Shown: positions 36,700 to 49,400 of the stretch, piece after piece
How the letters are laid out: the number at the start of each line of letters is the position of its first letter
Numbering within the stretch: position 1 is the stretch's first letter
Assembly (NCBI GenBank): GCA_030549775.1
Contig: CM060175.1
Location: forward strand, 81,824,245-81,888,244
Direction: 5' to 3'
Source: Tamarix chinensis
Lineage: Eukaryota > Streptophyta > Magnoliopsida > Caryophyllales > Tamaricaceae
DNA: 64,000 nt
The notes under the pieces: generated by a model
Told to the model about the DNA's origin: nothing
Seen by the model: only the letters and a program-made list of their open reading frames with translations
Databases searched by the model: none
Program-made: the position numbers and the translations under genes

Positions 36700-38074
36700 T
36701 GATAAGGAATTCCGCAAGCACACGAATTTAGTGTAGCTATCAAGGTTGATCCCATAGGGACTAAGGGTTAATTACCAAAATATACATTTTCGACTAGATA
36801 AACAAATGAGTAAGGTAAAAGAGAATACAATTATATGATTAAATAATAAAAATAAAATTAATAGCTAATCGGGTGAAATTCACTATAATAAAAGGCTAGG
36901 ATTGGGTTTTTACCACAACTCTAGTACTCAATAATGAATTATTTCAGCTCTCGTTGTTGGTTTAAATTAAAAAGGGGATATAGCCTGAATTAGTCTAAAG
37001 CCTCTTTTGAGGTATAAATATCGTGCCTAATTAAGCTCACTTATCTAACTTTATGAAATTGAGATGAAATTAAACCAATTAAACTTATTGCTAATCTAAT
37101 AGAATTCCTAAGGAATATAGGCTACTTTTATGGTTTGAATTTCCTACTTAATTTCTAGAGGCATGGTACTAATTTTCACATTTTTATCCTTCAAATAATT
37201 ACCTATGATTTCTAATTCGGTGATCAAGTGAGTCAACACAGTTCAATCACAAGAAATTAAGTTTAAAGATTCAAACTTTCACTAAAAACATATACTAATA
37301 TATCATCAATTACCAAAAAGTTGGATTCTTTCCCAATCCTAGACAAAGAATCTACTCACACGTGGTGGGAATAAAGAGCGCACCAAATAAATATGTAATT
37401 CAATCATAGAAAGAAATTAATTAAAGAGAAGAAAGAAAGAACCAATCTTTTGATTAAAATCTTCAAGGTAGAGTGTTGTAATCTAATCTTACATAAGAAA
37501 TCCTTTGTTTTTTTCAATGCTTGAGTTGTAGATCTAGACACTAATTGGTGGCTAAGAGAAAGATCTAATCAATATCTCACAAACCCTAAGCTAAAATACA
37601 CACACACACACACACACACACAAAATTTGGAAAGAAATAAAGAAGTTTCGTAAATGTTGTAACCAAACCACATGTGTGTCACATGTTGTCTCGCTTAATT
37701 CGTACTCCTTTGAGAAATCTTCAGTATTCTGGATGTTAACCTTTTCATCTAAACTTGGATTGATGTTATTCAAGTTGTGTAAAAAATCTATTAAAGAGAG
37801 CTATAACTTTGTTCTTTTGAGTTTGTTTAGATTAACATTTTCTTATACACATGCATCCATTTTCTTCTCAAACCATGCCTTCTAAAATTCATTGTGGCTC
37901 TAAACTCTTGTTTGACTTCGAACTATCATAAAATATTTCAATCTTGAGACATTACCTGTATATAATAATATAAACCAAAGCAGTATCCTTGTTCTAAACA
38001 CAAAAAAATGCATCAAATACCCATAAATTATATTTGAAACACACTAAGATTACATAAATTTTATGTGTTTATCA
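36700..38074 (+). mobile_element. Solo LTR (different family), 1375 bp, nested in foldback copy 3
   Basis: It starts TGATAAGG and ends GTTTATCA (TG...CA with short inverted ends). The flanks cgccc (36695-36699) and caccc (38075-38079) differ only by a CpG-to-CpA change. The left end holds words such as GCAAGCACACGAATT and GATCCCATAGGGACT, common near the start of plant retrotransposon LTRs. A (CA)n tract lies at 37598-37622. Strand is inferred from those words. Confidence 0.78.
37598..37622. repeat. (CA)n microsatellite
   Basis: Twelve CA units inside the nested solo LTR. Confidence 0.95.
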
Positions 38075-41000
38075 CACCCACAAGCTCGGGCTTGGGCTCA
38101 AGCCTTAAATAAGGCTCAACCTGTTTAAGTAAAAAAAATAAATAAATCTAAACCCATCTTTTAATGAGTAGAGCTGAGCTGAGCTTGCAAGCTAAAGCTA
38201 TAATTGAGTCAATTTGACCTTTTTTGGGCTCAAGTTTTGCTCATTTAATAAACTATCTGAAAAGTGAGTCTCAGACTCAACTTATTTAACTAAATAATCC
38301 AAGTCAAGCTTTTAATGAGTCAAGATGAATAGTTTGTGAGCCTTTTCGACTCATTTACAACCCAATCTGCAACCCATAGGCCTACGTAAGCGTAATTGCA
38401 TGATCACCATTGTCCAATCCCTTCATTCTCGAGATGTGTCATGGGTAAACTTTGTGCTTATCCCTTGATCTCTACCTTACCTATACCCATCTGTACCTTG
38501 ACCCTCGACTATCTTAGCCAATCACATGCTATTATGCACCTATAAATACCCTTCATTTCTCTTCCTTTACCACATTAGTTGTAGCCACCAAACTCTCTCC
38601 TCTCTTTTTCTCCGATAATTCCATCCTTGGATATTCTTGTGACTAATTTTTCAACCAATCACCTCCCAACCTACTCCATCTCCACTTTGTTATTCATTAT
38701 TCAATCATTGAAACCATTACCACCATTTCTTACTCATTCTCCCTATCCCTTACGCCTTTTCTCCCTCTTAGCCAAGTTGTATTGTACCCTTATTGTTTTA
38801 TGTAGTCTTGCCGAGTGAATGGAATTACTAAGTTGGTCAATTAGCCAAGTGGGTCAACTCAATGGGCAGGTGGAAGTTTTTCCCCCTTAATCAATTCAAC
38901 CATCCAATTACTTTCCCCTCGGTCTCAACTCAACCACCCTATTTTCCTCTTGGTCTTAGTCAATTATTACCTTACCGAGCGCGTTGCTTCCTTTTCAATC
39001 TTTTCAGTTTGCACTCTTTGTCTGTTACTTTCCTGTTCCTTTTTTTTATTCCTTTACTTTCTTTCTTGACCATCCTTTTGACTAATAGTGTTTCTCTCTT
39101 AAAATAGGTCATTTTCCCACAGCTTTGGAGGAAGAGGCTTAGAGTCTTTTTGCTGGCTTAGAGACTGGTAGTACTAAGGTAAAGATACATATCATAGTTA
39201 GGAATTTTGAATGTTATATGTAAATTTTATTTAATCTCATGTTTTATATTGTTATGTTGATAATGTCATGTTGTTAATATCATGCCTTGATAATGTAGAT
39301 TATCTTATGGTAAAGTGAACACCATGTGAAAAGCATGCACTTGTATGATATTGCTACGGTAAGTCTTGTTTTACCACACTTAGTGGAGTAGTTTGATCTA
39401 TGGCATTATAATATGGTATTGATTAAATATGGAAAGTGTTAAAATTAATGTGGTTAAGTTGAATGGTGATGTAATAAACAGAAGGTTAGAAATTAATGAT
39501 AACAAGCTTGTGGGGTTTTGTGGAAATTTGGTATTGTGGCTATCAAAAGGGGTTTGATAATGAATAAAATAATTATGGCATGATAATGAAGAAAATAATT
39601 ATGGCATGATTATATTTGAGGGTTTTATAAATTATATCATAATTAATATGATCAAATGATGGTTGCGTAGGTTATACGTTATCTAAAATAAAACTTTGAG
39701 GTAGTTAGGTAATATAAGGGCATTTTAGTCAATATGGGTTAAATATAGATTTTTAGTGATACTAAATTGGAAATGGATTTAAAATACAATAATTATGTTA
39801 CGTGAAATATTTAGGTTAATTATGAGTAGCATCATTAGAATAAAATCAGAAAATGACTTATTTTTAATCCTAGAGATAAGCTCGATATTGCATGTTTAAG
39901 ACATTTGAGTTAGACCTTTATTTTTGGATATGTAGTTAATAATGTTATTTTAGGATGGTGCAATAAATTTTGTGATGAAATGAGTATTATGGGCAAGGTT
40001 ATGATTATATTATGAAATGAGGGTTTTGTAGGGGAGTTATAGCATTTTTCCTTAAAGAATGTCATCTGGTTGTATTTTTTGTGCCTTGTTTATTTCTCTT
40101 AAATATGGTTTATGTGACTGGAATATTTATATTTATGTCTTCGTGATGATATTGAGATAAATTTTAGTTTAATAAGACATTAATTACTTTAAGTGAAAGA
40201 TTGCGTGTGTCAGAATTAAGATGTTGAGTCTGTTTCACTAGGCGCTAATATTGGCTTAGGAGTTTTTCCTCCAAGAGGTAATTCAGAGTGCTCCACTCAT
40301 TTAAAAATAGTTTCTTGATGCCCTGGTAGGTGTTATGTCCATTCCACTAAACGACAATAGTGTCTTAGGAACATTTTGCCCTGAGATGTGTTTGAGTCTA
40401 TTCCATTTGATTAAGAATAATGGGTCTCTAAACTCAAATTAAATAAAAAATAGGTTGTGATTATACCTAATAATAGAACTTTGATTCAGCTCATCTATTG
40501 CATTGTATTATGTTTAATCAATATGCATCCTTATTCTTCCACGTGATCTTATGTATTTATATGTCATTGCTATGACTGTGTTGTTACCTTACTCAGTATC
40601 TAGCATAATGATTATTCTTTTCATGGGTGCATTTCATTTCTATGAGCAGACGATTCATATTGTGTTGTGCAGGTTAATGATGACCACTTGGACGCTTTCT
40701 TTGCTTTTGATGAACTACTTGAAGAAGAGTGATCTTGTATCTTAGATTTAGACATAGAGTCATGTTATTCTATTATCAGTTTTTTTTTTCTAGATTTATT
40801 TTTGGACTCTTAGTTCTAATGTATCTCTTTTGATTATATTTTATTATATTGTACTTAGAGTTAATCTTCAAACTCTTATATTAGTTGATGACAATTTCTC
40901 TCATTATGTTTTTATCATGTTTTCTAATATAACTGTTTCTCCTTGTATTCGATGTAAGAATGGTATAGTAAGCCAATCTTATTTTGAGTACGGCTATAAT

Positions 41001-41093
41001 ATCCGACTATATTGTTATTACGCTTTCACTAAAATGCATTTTTTTAGTCGTAGATTTTTGGGTGTTATAATTATATTTGATGTAGAGGTGAGT

Positions 41094-42029
41094 TGATGCA
41101 TGAGTATATCTAATTGATGCTCATAATCACGCTATTAATTTTCCTAAGTTTGAGAACCACACAAATCTTCTTACTTGTAAAAATTAATTATATATCAAAA
41201 TCACGTAAGCCATGCAAAACCCTCCTCCTTTTTCGTCCATAACCCAACTAAAACAAAGGCACACAATGCCATGTTTTTTGCTAGCTTTTATCCCATTTTA
41301 AAACATATTTCCTTTTTCATTTTAACCCTAAACATCCCCCCAAAACGCATCCCTATCAATCCCCTTAGAAGCCACACAATTCAGCCACAAGTCCCTTTCA
41401 TTTGGATGATAAGTCATTTTCAGCACTTAGGAATAAGAATGTAGGTTTGGGGAAGATTAATAAAGGCTAGAAGATATTCCTTACTTCTTTTTGTTACTTA
41501 CAAGGTTAAAAAGGGCCTTTATCTCTTTATTTTTGTGTATTATAGCTGTTGCAGATTGGAACATGTGATATTAGGGGTTGAAGGTTCCAAAAATCTGCGT
41601 AAGTATCCACTCCATAATCAAAATACATGGGTTGGAATTTAGCTAGAATTTCTTCCTTATTTAGGCTCTAATCATATGTATTAGTTGGTTAAGTTGTAAC
41701 CTTTACTCCTACACTTATTCCATAAGTGAAAGGATAACATGAAATGAAAACAACTCACCTTTTGACTGTAGATTTTCCTCTTAAGAACTGAGAGCCTTTC
41801 CTTCATTCTCTAGGTGTAAGATTTGAAGTTCTTTGCAAAATATTACAATATTTATGCTAAGAGTTTATGTCTTAGGTGGTTTTTGAAAGTATTGATTCAA
41901 GGGGTTACCAATAATCAATTTTTATCATCTCTAAATCTCTCGCATTTCCTTCACTTGCTTTGGTTGTTCTAAATATAATTTTAAAACACTAACACTTAGC
42001 AATGCCCATGTTGGATATCATATGCATCA
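41094..42029. mobile_element. Solo LTR (LTR-H), 936 bp, inserted in the Copia integrase
   Basis: It starts TGATGCATGAGTATATC and ends GATATCATATGCATCA, with exact duplications tgagt at 41089-41093 and 42030-42034. Deleting it restores the local order of the Copia integrase (GGE on the left, YYGRY on the right). No coding capacity; family unknown. It lies only 20 bp from the end of LTR-G. Confidence 0.88.
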
Positions 42030-42819
42030 TGAGTACTATGGAAGATATGAAGGTTTAGGTGAACTATGTCCATAACCATTTGATAGATTCCTAAAGGAGT
42101 GAGGAATCGTCCTACAATACACCATGGTAGGATCTCCTAGCATGAATGATGAAGTTGAAAGATAAAATAGAACTCTTAAGGACATGATAAGGAGTATGAT
42201 TATTCTTTCTACCTTATCAAAGTCATTCCAGGAAGAATCACTAAAGATAACAACCTACATTTTAAATTGAGTACCAACTAAGGTTGCTACTAAACACCTT
42301 ATGAGAGTTGGACAAGAAAAAAGCTTAACATGAAGCATTTTCATATTTGGGGATGTCTAGCTAAGGTAATACTATATAGGCCACATAAAAAGACATTGGA
42401 CTCTAAGATAATTAGTAGCTATTTTATTGGTTACTCTAAGAGATCAAGGGATATATGTTTTATAATTCCAGACTCAGGTTAATTTTGGGATAGGAACTAC
42501 TACATTCTTTGAGGATGTTGAATGTTAGGGGAGAAATGAGGTTAGGGATATTGTATTTGAGTAGGAATCGATTACAATATCTACTATTGTCTCTGACAAC
42601 GTGCAAGTCTCTGCACCTTTCATTGATCAGGAAGCAAATTAAGGAGCCTCTATAAGATATTATCATTCAATAACCTATTAAGAATGAGGTGATTGTTATA
42701 AGAGAACAAGCTCAAAGACATCAAGAGTTATGGAAATCCACTTGAGAAAGGAGAAGTGATATTCTAGATAATTACATTATGTTTCTCTTAGAACACGAGG
42801 TAGGCATTGAGCCGATATA

Positions 42820-43560
42820 AAATAATCTAATTAACTTCCATTAAGGTAGGGAGAGTTCAAAATTTCAAAGGTGGATTGATGCCATGAATGAAGAAATAAA
42901 TTCTACAATGGAATAATATCGTATGAGATCTTTTCCCATTGTCGAAAGGAAATCAACCCATTGGTTGTAAATGGATATTTAAAACCAAATGGGATTCAAA
43001 GAGTAATGTAGAAAGATATAAGACATGTATTGTTACTAAGGGCTTTATATAAAAAGAAGGATAATATTTTAAAGATAATTTCTCTCTAGTCTCTTCCTTG
43101 AGGGTTAATATGACATTAATGCTACATTTTAATATGAGTTACATCATATTGACGTTAGGCTACATTGAGGAAACAATCTCTATAATGCAATTAGAAAAAT
43201 TTGTGTCAGAAGACCCAACGAATATGGTTTGCAAACTTAAGAAATCCATCTATGGGATCAAACAAGCTTATTAAAAATGGTATTTCAAATTTCATCAAGT
43301 TATCACTTCTTTTTTGATTTTGAGATGAATTTATTGGATGAATATGTCTACTATAAGATTTGTGAGAGTAAATATATTTTTCTAGTTCTATAGGTCGATG
43401 ACAAATTACTAGCATGTAATGATATAGGTTTACTACATGAGTCTAAGAAATTTCTAGTTAAGAATTTTTAGATAAAAGATCTCGGTAATTCCTCTTTTTT
43501 ATTGGGCATAAAGCTATATTGGGATCATTCTTGAGGTATCCTAAGACTGTCACAATAGGC
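42820..43560 (+). pseudogene. Copia reverse transcriptase, degraded
   Basis: Family motifs remain recognisable across frames: KSIYGIKQA at 43240-43269, then WYFKFH, and the VDD of the catalytic box at 43394-43402 preceded by a stop in place of Tyr. Many in-frame stops and shifts; it cannot make an enzyme. Confidence 0.85.
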
Positions 43561-43879
43561 CTATGTTAAAAGAGTTCTCAAGTGGTATGCCATACAGAAC
43601 TACAAACCAAGAAATACCCATGTTGCTAAAGGAAATAAATTTTGTCTAAGTCGGCACCTTAAGAATGACTTTGAAGTTAAAAAAAATAAAATATAAATTG
43701 TTCCCTATGCTTCAACGGTGGGAAGCCTAATTCATGCTTAAGTATGTGCATGTCTAGACATTACATATATCACTGAGAATCTTGGAAGATATTAGAGTAA
43801 TTCAAAACTCGAACGTGTCATGCAACACTTATAGAAAATAAAAGATTACATGCTTGCATATCGAATGCCAGAAAAGTTT

Positions 43880-44345
43880 GAGATCATATGATATTCGAAC
43901 TATAACTTTACTAGATGCCAAGATTACATGAAGTCTATATTAAGTTTTATTTTCCTGATGGATGGAGGTGTTATTTCTTTGAAGATTGCTAATAATACAG
44001 TTGTGACCTCTTCCACTATAACAACGAAATTTGTAGTGTGCTATATGGCTTCCACTTATGCTATATGGCTATTGAATTTTATCACGGGGTTACGTATAGT
44101 TGGTAGTATTAAAATAACGCTTAAGATGTTATGTGACAATAATGCTACAATTTAATATTCAAATAGCAACCTAAGTACTACAAAATAAAAAGTATCAATA
44201 TTTAGTACTTGGTTGTTAAAGAGAAGTTATAGAAATGAGAGTTGTCTATAGAACATATCAATACAAACTCCATGATAAATGATCCACTCACTAAGGCTTT
44301 ACCACCCAAATTATTTTTCGAGCATGTTGCTCGTTTGGGTGTTAT
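43880..44345 (+). pseudogene. Copia RNase H, degraded
   Basis: The frame from 43928 contains GGVISLKIANN, SSTITTKFVVCYMAS and LKMLCDNNATI, the Copia RNase H pattern. A shifted frame then carries the DPLTKALPPKLF-like C-terminal segment to about 44330. It lies just before the polypurine tract and 3' LTR. Confidence 0.85.
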
Positions 44346-44802
44346 ATCAGGTAATGATGTTTAGTTTTAGTGGGAGCGTTTCAGTTTGTATGCTTTATGT
44401 TTGGACATTTTATTTTGGTATATGGATATTTTTGACCATATTTCTTTATTTTTTTTTATAGAAATAAAGTTTTAATTTGTTTTCTTTCTGTTTTGTTCGT
44501 GAATTGATCTCACTAAAGTTTTAAGTTGGATTAGCTGGAAATAGGCATGTTAAGATCACATTAAACAATATTACCATGTTACATATCGACATCTTGATGC
44601 ATATCACTTGGTTATATCCGCATACGTGACAATTGAATGTTTAGTTACGAAGAAATGTGACAAAAGTTACTTTGATCCTATATTGGTGCAACTAATCGAT
44701 TGGAGTTATAAATATATTTTGTAAAAGGCAACATTATTGGACTTATTAGGTTATTTTACATTTCGTGGTTATAAAGTTACACATATACCCCAAGTGGAAG
44801 AT

Positions 44803-45236
44803 TGTTGGATTATTATCTAACGTTAGGCTTGTATATGAATAATAGGAATTGCAAGTTGTTGTATAAATTAAACATGTAAAAGTGATTGTATTTGGATATA
44901 AATTATTTCAGCCAAATATATCTAATTGGGTGCGGATCCATATGTATAGAGACTTTAGATATTCTAGATTGTTAATGGATTAAACTAGAATAGTTCGATA
45001 GATAATATATTTGTTGTCTATATATATTGTCATACACACTTCGTTCCATTTGATATATACCAGTCAATAGATACAAATAACATGTAAATGTCTCAAAAGA
45101 TTACGATACTACTTGTATAATTATCTTTTAAAATCCTACGGTATTAGGTTATTTTGACATTATAAATTTAGGTACATTCCATATTATTTGCATATATCAT
45201 TCTTGATGAATTCACATATGAACATATTAGATCTAT
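44803..45236 (+). repeat. 3' LTR of the Copia element
   Basis: Aligned with 25320-25780 as described there. It runs into an (ATT)n tract at 45239-45263 that blurs the exact end. Confidence 0.8.
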
Positions 45237-45243
45237 ACTTATT

Positions 45244-45263
<20 letters not shown>

Positions 45264-45274
<11 letters not shown>

Positions 45275-46415
45275 TAAAGCCACAATAACTTCTCAATATA
45301 GAATGGTTTAGTTATTGGAACAATGCGTTTTTTTGTTTGTCAAAATATAAAATCTCTAAGTATTTGTCATCTAAAAACATTGATATTTTATACATATACT
45401 CTACCAAAAAGCTTATTTGGTAAGCTATTTATTTATTTTATTTATTTCATTTTTTGATAACCGTGTCAGCCTTTTTGTGTTTGAAAGGTTACCAACATTG
45501 TTTGATATATTTTTTCTTGGAAAAATAGTTGGTGGTCCACTTAGACCAAAATAATTAAAGTTGTACAATCTATTTAGTGGTTAGTCCAGTTTTTTTGGTA
45601 CTCTAATATACATGTACATATAGAGAATATTACCTGTACATTTATATATAATTAGGTGTACATATTAGTGTAATTATATGTACATGATATTTTATACTTG
45701 TAACTAAATACTTTTGGACTATTTTGATTTTTAACTAATTAGTGTCGCCTAATGTAAATTTTTTTTCCTTTTTTCTTCGCTTGAAATTAATATTTTAAAT
45801 CTTTTATTGAAATAGCATTTGAGTAAAAAGTGCCGAACATAATTATTGCATTACACCTAATTGGCGGTCCCCCTGTATTTAGCGTTATCTAACCTTTGTG
45901 AATGGATAGTGACATCTTACGGCTATGATTGGCGAGGCAAGCAACCTTTATCACATTGGCCCATCTTTCTTCCATTCTCAATTCCCAGGTTTCATAGCGG
46001 TTACTAAAAAACTTGTGACGGTTCCTCCGCCCCCAGTTTTGTTTTCCCCAATAATCCACTCTTCCCTTATTCTCTGTCCTTCCGCCTTCCTACATCTAGC
46101 CGATTTATTTCTAGCTTCCACCTTCGATTCTCTCTGCTCTTTATCATTTCTGTTGCCATTCGATTCGTTTTATGAGAGTTCTGCTTTAAAAATATCTAAT
46201 CGGCCCTCGTTCTCTTTTCGTGCCCTGATCCATTGGTCTATCGATGCTAACCACCCCAGATTTGAACTTGCTGTACTCTTGGATCAGGGGGTTACATTCT
46301 AATCATCTGTTGGACTTTGTGGGATGAGGAATTTGAGATATTCTGAGGTTTGAACTTGGAATCGTGACATTGACTAGGAATTGGGCGAAGCTGAATAATT
46401 TGAAAAGAAAATATT
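45264..46415 (+). other. Intergenic region and 5' leader of the hydrolase gene
   Basis: 45264 to about 45850 is AT-rich with repeated TGTACAT words (45610-45690). From about 45905 the composition changes to the pyrimidine-rich, less AT-rich sequence typical of a plant 5' UTR. An open frame at 45925-46302 (125 codons) lies in this leader, has no family resemblance and is best treated as UTR. Confidence 0.5.
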
Positions 46416-49400
46416 ATGGTGACGGTAAATCTGGGCATGCTTCATTACGTATTGGATCATGTATATGGTGCATTTGTACACAGAACGAAGATTACCCCAC
46501 CGTTTTTTTCGAAAGGGTGGGGTGGTACGAAGCTTGAGCTTCTAGAAAGATTGATCAAGCAACTTTTTCCCCAAGTTGAAGGTGATAATTGGTCACCTAG
46601 GTTGATTCAACCGATCTGGAAAACTGTTTGGGAGACAGAAACTGCTTGTCTGAAGGAGGGTGTGTTTAGGACTCCTTGTGACGAGGAACTTATCAATGCA
46701 TTGCCTCCCGAAAGTCACATTGCTAGAGTTGCTTTCCTTGCCCCTAAGTTTCTCTCCCCAAAGAGCATGGCCTGTGTTGTTCATCTTGCTGGTAACCGGT
46801 CAACATCTTTCTTCTTAATTTCTTTTTAATCTTTATTTTATTTTATCAATATGTATGTTTGTATGTCTGAATGAAATTTGTGCTCTTTCGTAAATTCAAG
46901 TCAAAATGGTATAGAGATGGTCTCCAAACAAATTTTGGTACCCGACAGTTTAGGTTACAAATGAAATGGGAAAGTACCATATTTCGATACAAATGATGCA
47001 CCTGTTTTCTTGTGCAGATAAGTGATTTAAAGTCCCGTTTCTGTTTTCTGTCTTTTCCTATTTGCACAGAACTTACCTTGGCAATTTACCATTCTCTTGA
47101 ATGCGGGGACTAAAATGGTGCATCCTGAGTCGTGCCATAGAAAACCACTCAAGCTCACCTGAAAATTCTACTTAGTCGAGATGTGATTCATGATTTATGG
47201 AGAGAATTATTGGCTTATGAAGGATAACAAAGTTAGCAAGCTGCGGGGGGTGGAGACAAGGATGCTTTGTTGAGTGTTTAACCTTACTAGAAGATAGAAT
47301 CAATATAATGAAATAATGTAGGCAAGGTGGGGTGGTTTCTATTGAAGCTATGATGTGAGAAGTGAGACTTAGGCAATGTGCTTCTAACATGTTAATAGCC
47401 GGCATCTAGGTGCCGATGGTAATAAGTTGTAAGAGACAAAATAGACAAGCCTAGGAAGCATTAAATCAAGGTGATGTGGCAGGAATTGACCTCCCTAATC
47501 CCTTAGGGGTTATTAAAGATATAACCTTATGGTTCATTTGGATTGAGGTGAATTGGAGTGAGGGTAAATTTTAAAAATTAACTTAGGTGAAGGGAATGGA
47601 GGTGATTAGGGTGAATGTTTTAAAAGGATGTTTGGATAAATATTAACTTGGGTGAATCAAGATGAATGTTGTTTTAATCATGTTTGGATTGAGGTGAATG
47701 AATGAGGGTATTATGTCCAATTAGGTACTAAGAAGGTATTAGAACATGGGGTACATATGTCCGAATAAGAATAAGTATTATTTATGTTTTCACCTTCACA
47801 TCCATTATCCCAAAAATGAGGTTAATAAAATGGAGTGAGTGGAGGGGTAAGTTTAACCTTGGTTAACATAGGTGAACATTTTAAAAATCATCCCCAAACA
47901 GGGTGAACGAAAGTGAATGAAATGATTCGCCTCAATCCAAATGGAGAGTTGGATAGGAAATCATGGTACCCGATCAAGCAATAAAACTGTAGTCGCGAAT
48001 GATATTTTATATGTCGTGGTTGTTGCGACGTATTAATTTTTTTTTCACAATGAATATTAACAAATATTATTAAATATCAACAAATATCGGTCAATAACCG
48101 ATATATCACCAATAAATAAGTAAAATTCTAAAACCATCGAGTATCGGTTGACTCAAAATTAGATAAATATCGGCCAATATTGTGTATCAGAACTGATATT
48201 TAATTGTATGTACCCGATTCATGTTGCTCACCTAAATCAGGAGATACTTTTAAATCTTAACCTAGGGAATTTTAACAGGAGGGTGGAAGTGGAACATCCC
48301 CCACTTTTCTCAACCATAACTTTCTCATTCACTGCTTAATAGTATCATCTTGGTTGATGTGGCTAGTAATATGTCTTTTGTGGTGATTATTTGATGTGGT
48401 TGCTCCTATGCCTGTGATATTCATTGCTAGCATATATATTCCCTGTATATGCATTTTGTTTTATGTACTAATGCTCTAACACTATTACTACTATCACTAG
48501 TGAACTTATGTACTGTATAAATTTTACCCTTTGTTACCTATTTTCTTCAAAAATTCTTGTGTTAGTCTTTTGAAACATTCTGCTGCTAACCACTAGTTAT
48601 TGGCAGTGAGGCTGCATCAGGCCTTGCCAATGGTGGGATCTATATTGAACTGTTCTTGTCATTGCCTTGTGTATTTGACTAATAACCCAAAAAACAGTTG
48701 GGGAAGTTTTGATTTCTGTTGTTTGCTAGAGTCTGGTTGAGAAAGAATGCTTTTGATTGAGGCTAGAAATACTGATAGGTAGGGAATAGATGTAAGGGTG
48801 TGAACTTCTATGCATACCGACGAAAGAACGGCAGAGAGGATACCAGTGGCCTAATCATCTTTTGCTTGTTTAAGCTACTTGTTCTAATTGTTATTTTCTT
48901 CGGTTGTTCTTTCACTATATTTCAATGTCAGATCTCCCCTTTTCCCCGTCCTTTTTTTCTTGTTATATCAAATGTCAAAACTAAGTTGTTTTATGTAAAC
49001 TACCGGAAATTTAGGTTTCTTAAAGTTCGCTCTGCAAGTTTCTGTCTATTACTTGCCTGAGAAATTCTTACGAGACTCAATAACTTTGATGTTAAGATAA
49101 CTGGATGCAGACTTCTTTAAACAGGCACAGGGGATCACACCTTTGAGCGAAGGTTACGTCTTGGTGGACCCCTGTTGAAGGAAAATATAGCAACCATGGT
49201 GCTTGAGAGGTGAGAACTGGTACCGTCATGGTGGTATTACTGAGGGACAATTTCCTATTTACGCGTTACATGGCCTGATATTGAAAGAAGCTTGCTTCTG
49301 CAGTCCTTTCTATGGACAGAGGCGTCCTATGCTGCAACGGGGTGCCAAATTGTTGTGTGTCAGTGACCTGCTGTTGCTGGGGAGAGCCACAATTGAAGAA

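Larger units (their letters stand above)
36661..38363. mobile_element. Foldback Mutator-like element, copy 3, split by a solo LTR
   Basis: The left end AGGATTGTAAAGGAGTCGAG and the right end CGACTCATTTACAACCC are inverted copies. Flanks GTTGTAACT (left) and TCTGCAACC (right) look like a decayed 9-bp duplication. Removing the 1375-bp LTR inside leaves about 323 bp of GAGCC/GGCTC-type sequence, matching copies 1 and 2. Confidence 0.65.
36408..41074 (+). mobile_element. Solo LTR (LTR-G), about 2.95 kb net, inserted in the Copia integrase
   Basis: It starts TGTAATACC at 36408. The right terminus reads GGGTGTTATA (a CA to TA change) at about 41060-41069, followed by five extra bases. The flanks atttg (36403-36407 and 41075-41079) match, and the Copia integrase reading continues across the join (KCI on the left, a degraded GGE on the right). 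It carries TATAAATA at 38541-38548, a CT-rich tract (38590-39070) and diverged dyad modules (40230-40430). A foldback element with its own nested LTR is inserted at 36661-38363. Confidence 0.82.
25320..45236 (+). mobile_element. Dead Copia retrotransposon, about 20 kb span because of nested insertions
   Basis: Homologous LTRs lie at 25320 to about 25780 and 44803 to about 45236; both begin TGTTGGATTATTATCTAA. A primer-binding-like TTGATACTAGAGCC (25793-25806) follows the first and a purine-rich CAAGTGGAAGAT (44791-44802) precedes the second. Between them, in order and on the + strand: gag of the UBN2 type (about 34810-35560), protease region (about 35650-35900), gag-pre-integrase (35986-36255), integrase (36256-36407, resumed at 41080 and 42035-42350), RT (about 42820-43560) and RNase H (about 43880-44345). 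Stops and frameshifts are everywhere: the YVDD motif reads stop-VDD at 43391-43402 and an integrase Asp is Tyr near 36282. Later elements interrupt it at 26362, 26746, 36408 and 41094. Terminal duplications are only approximate (agtta/actta). Confidence 0.88.

Noticed and set aside
45925..46302. 125-codon frame upstream of the hydrolase gene as a separate gene
   Set aside because: Position and composition fit a 5' UTR; no recognisable domain, and the conserved protein starts at 46416.
49203..49303. Continuous frame through intron 2 of the hydrolase gene as coding
   Set aside because: The donor GTGAGA and acceptor TTCTGCAG give the conserved LESPFYGQRRP join; the intron just happens to lack a stop in that frame.
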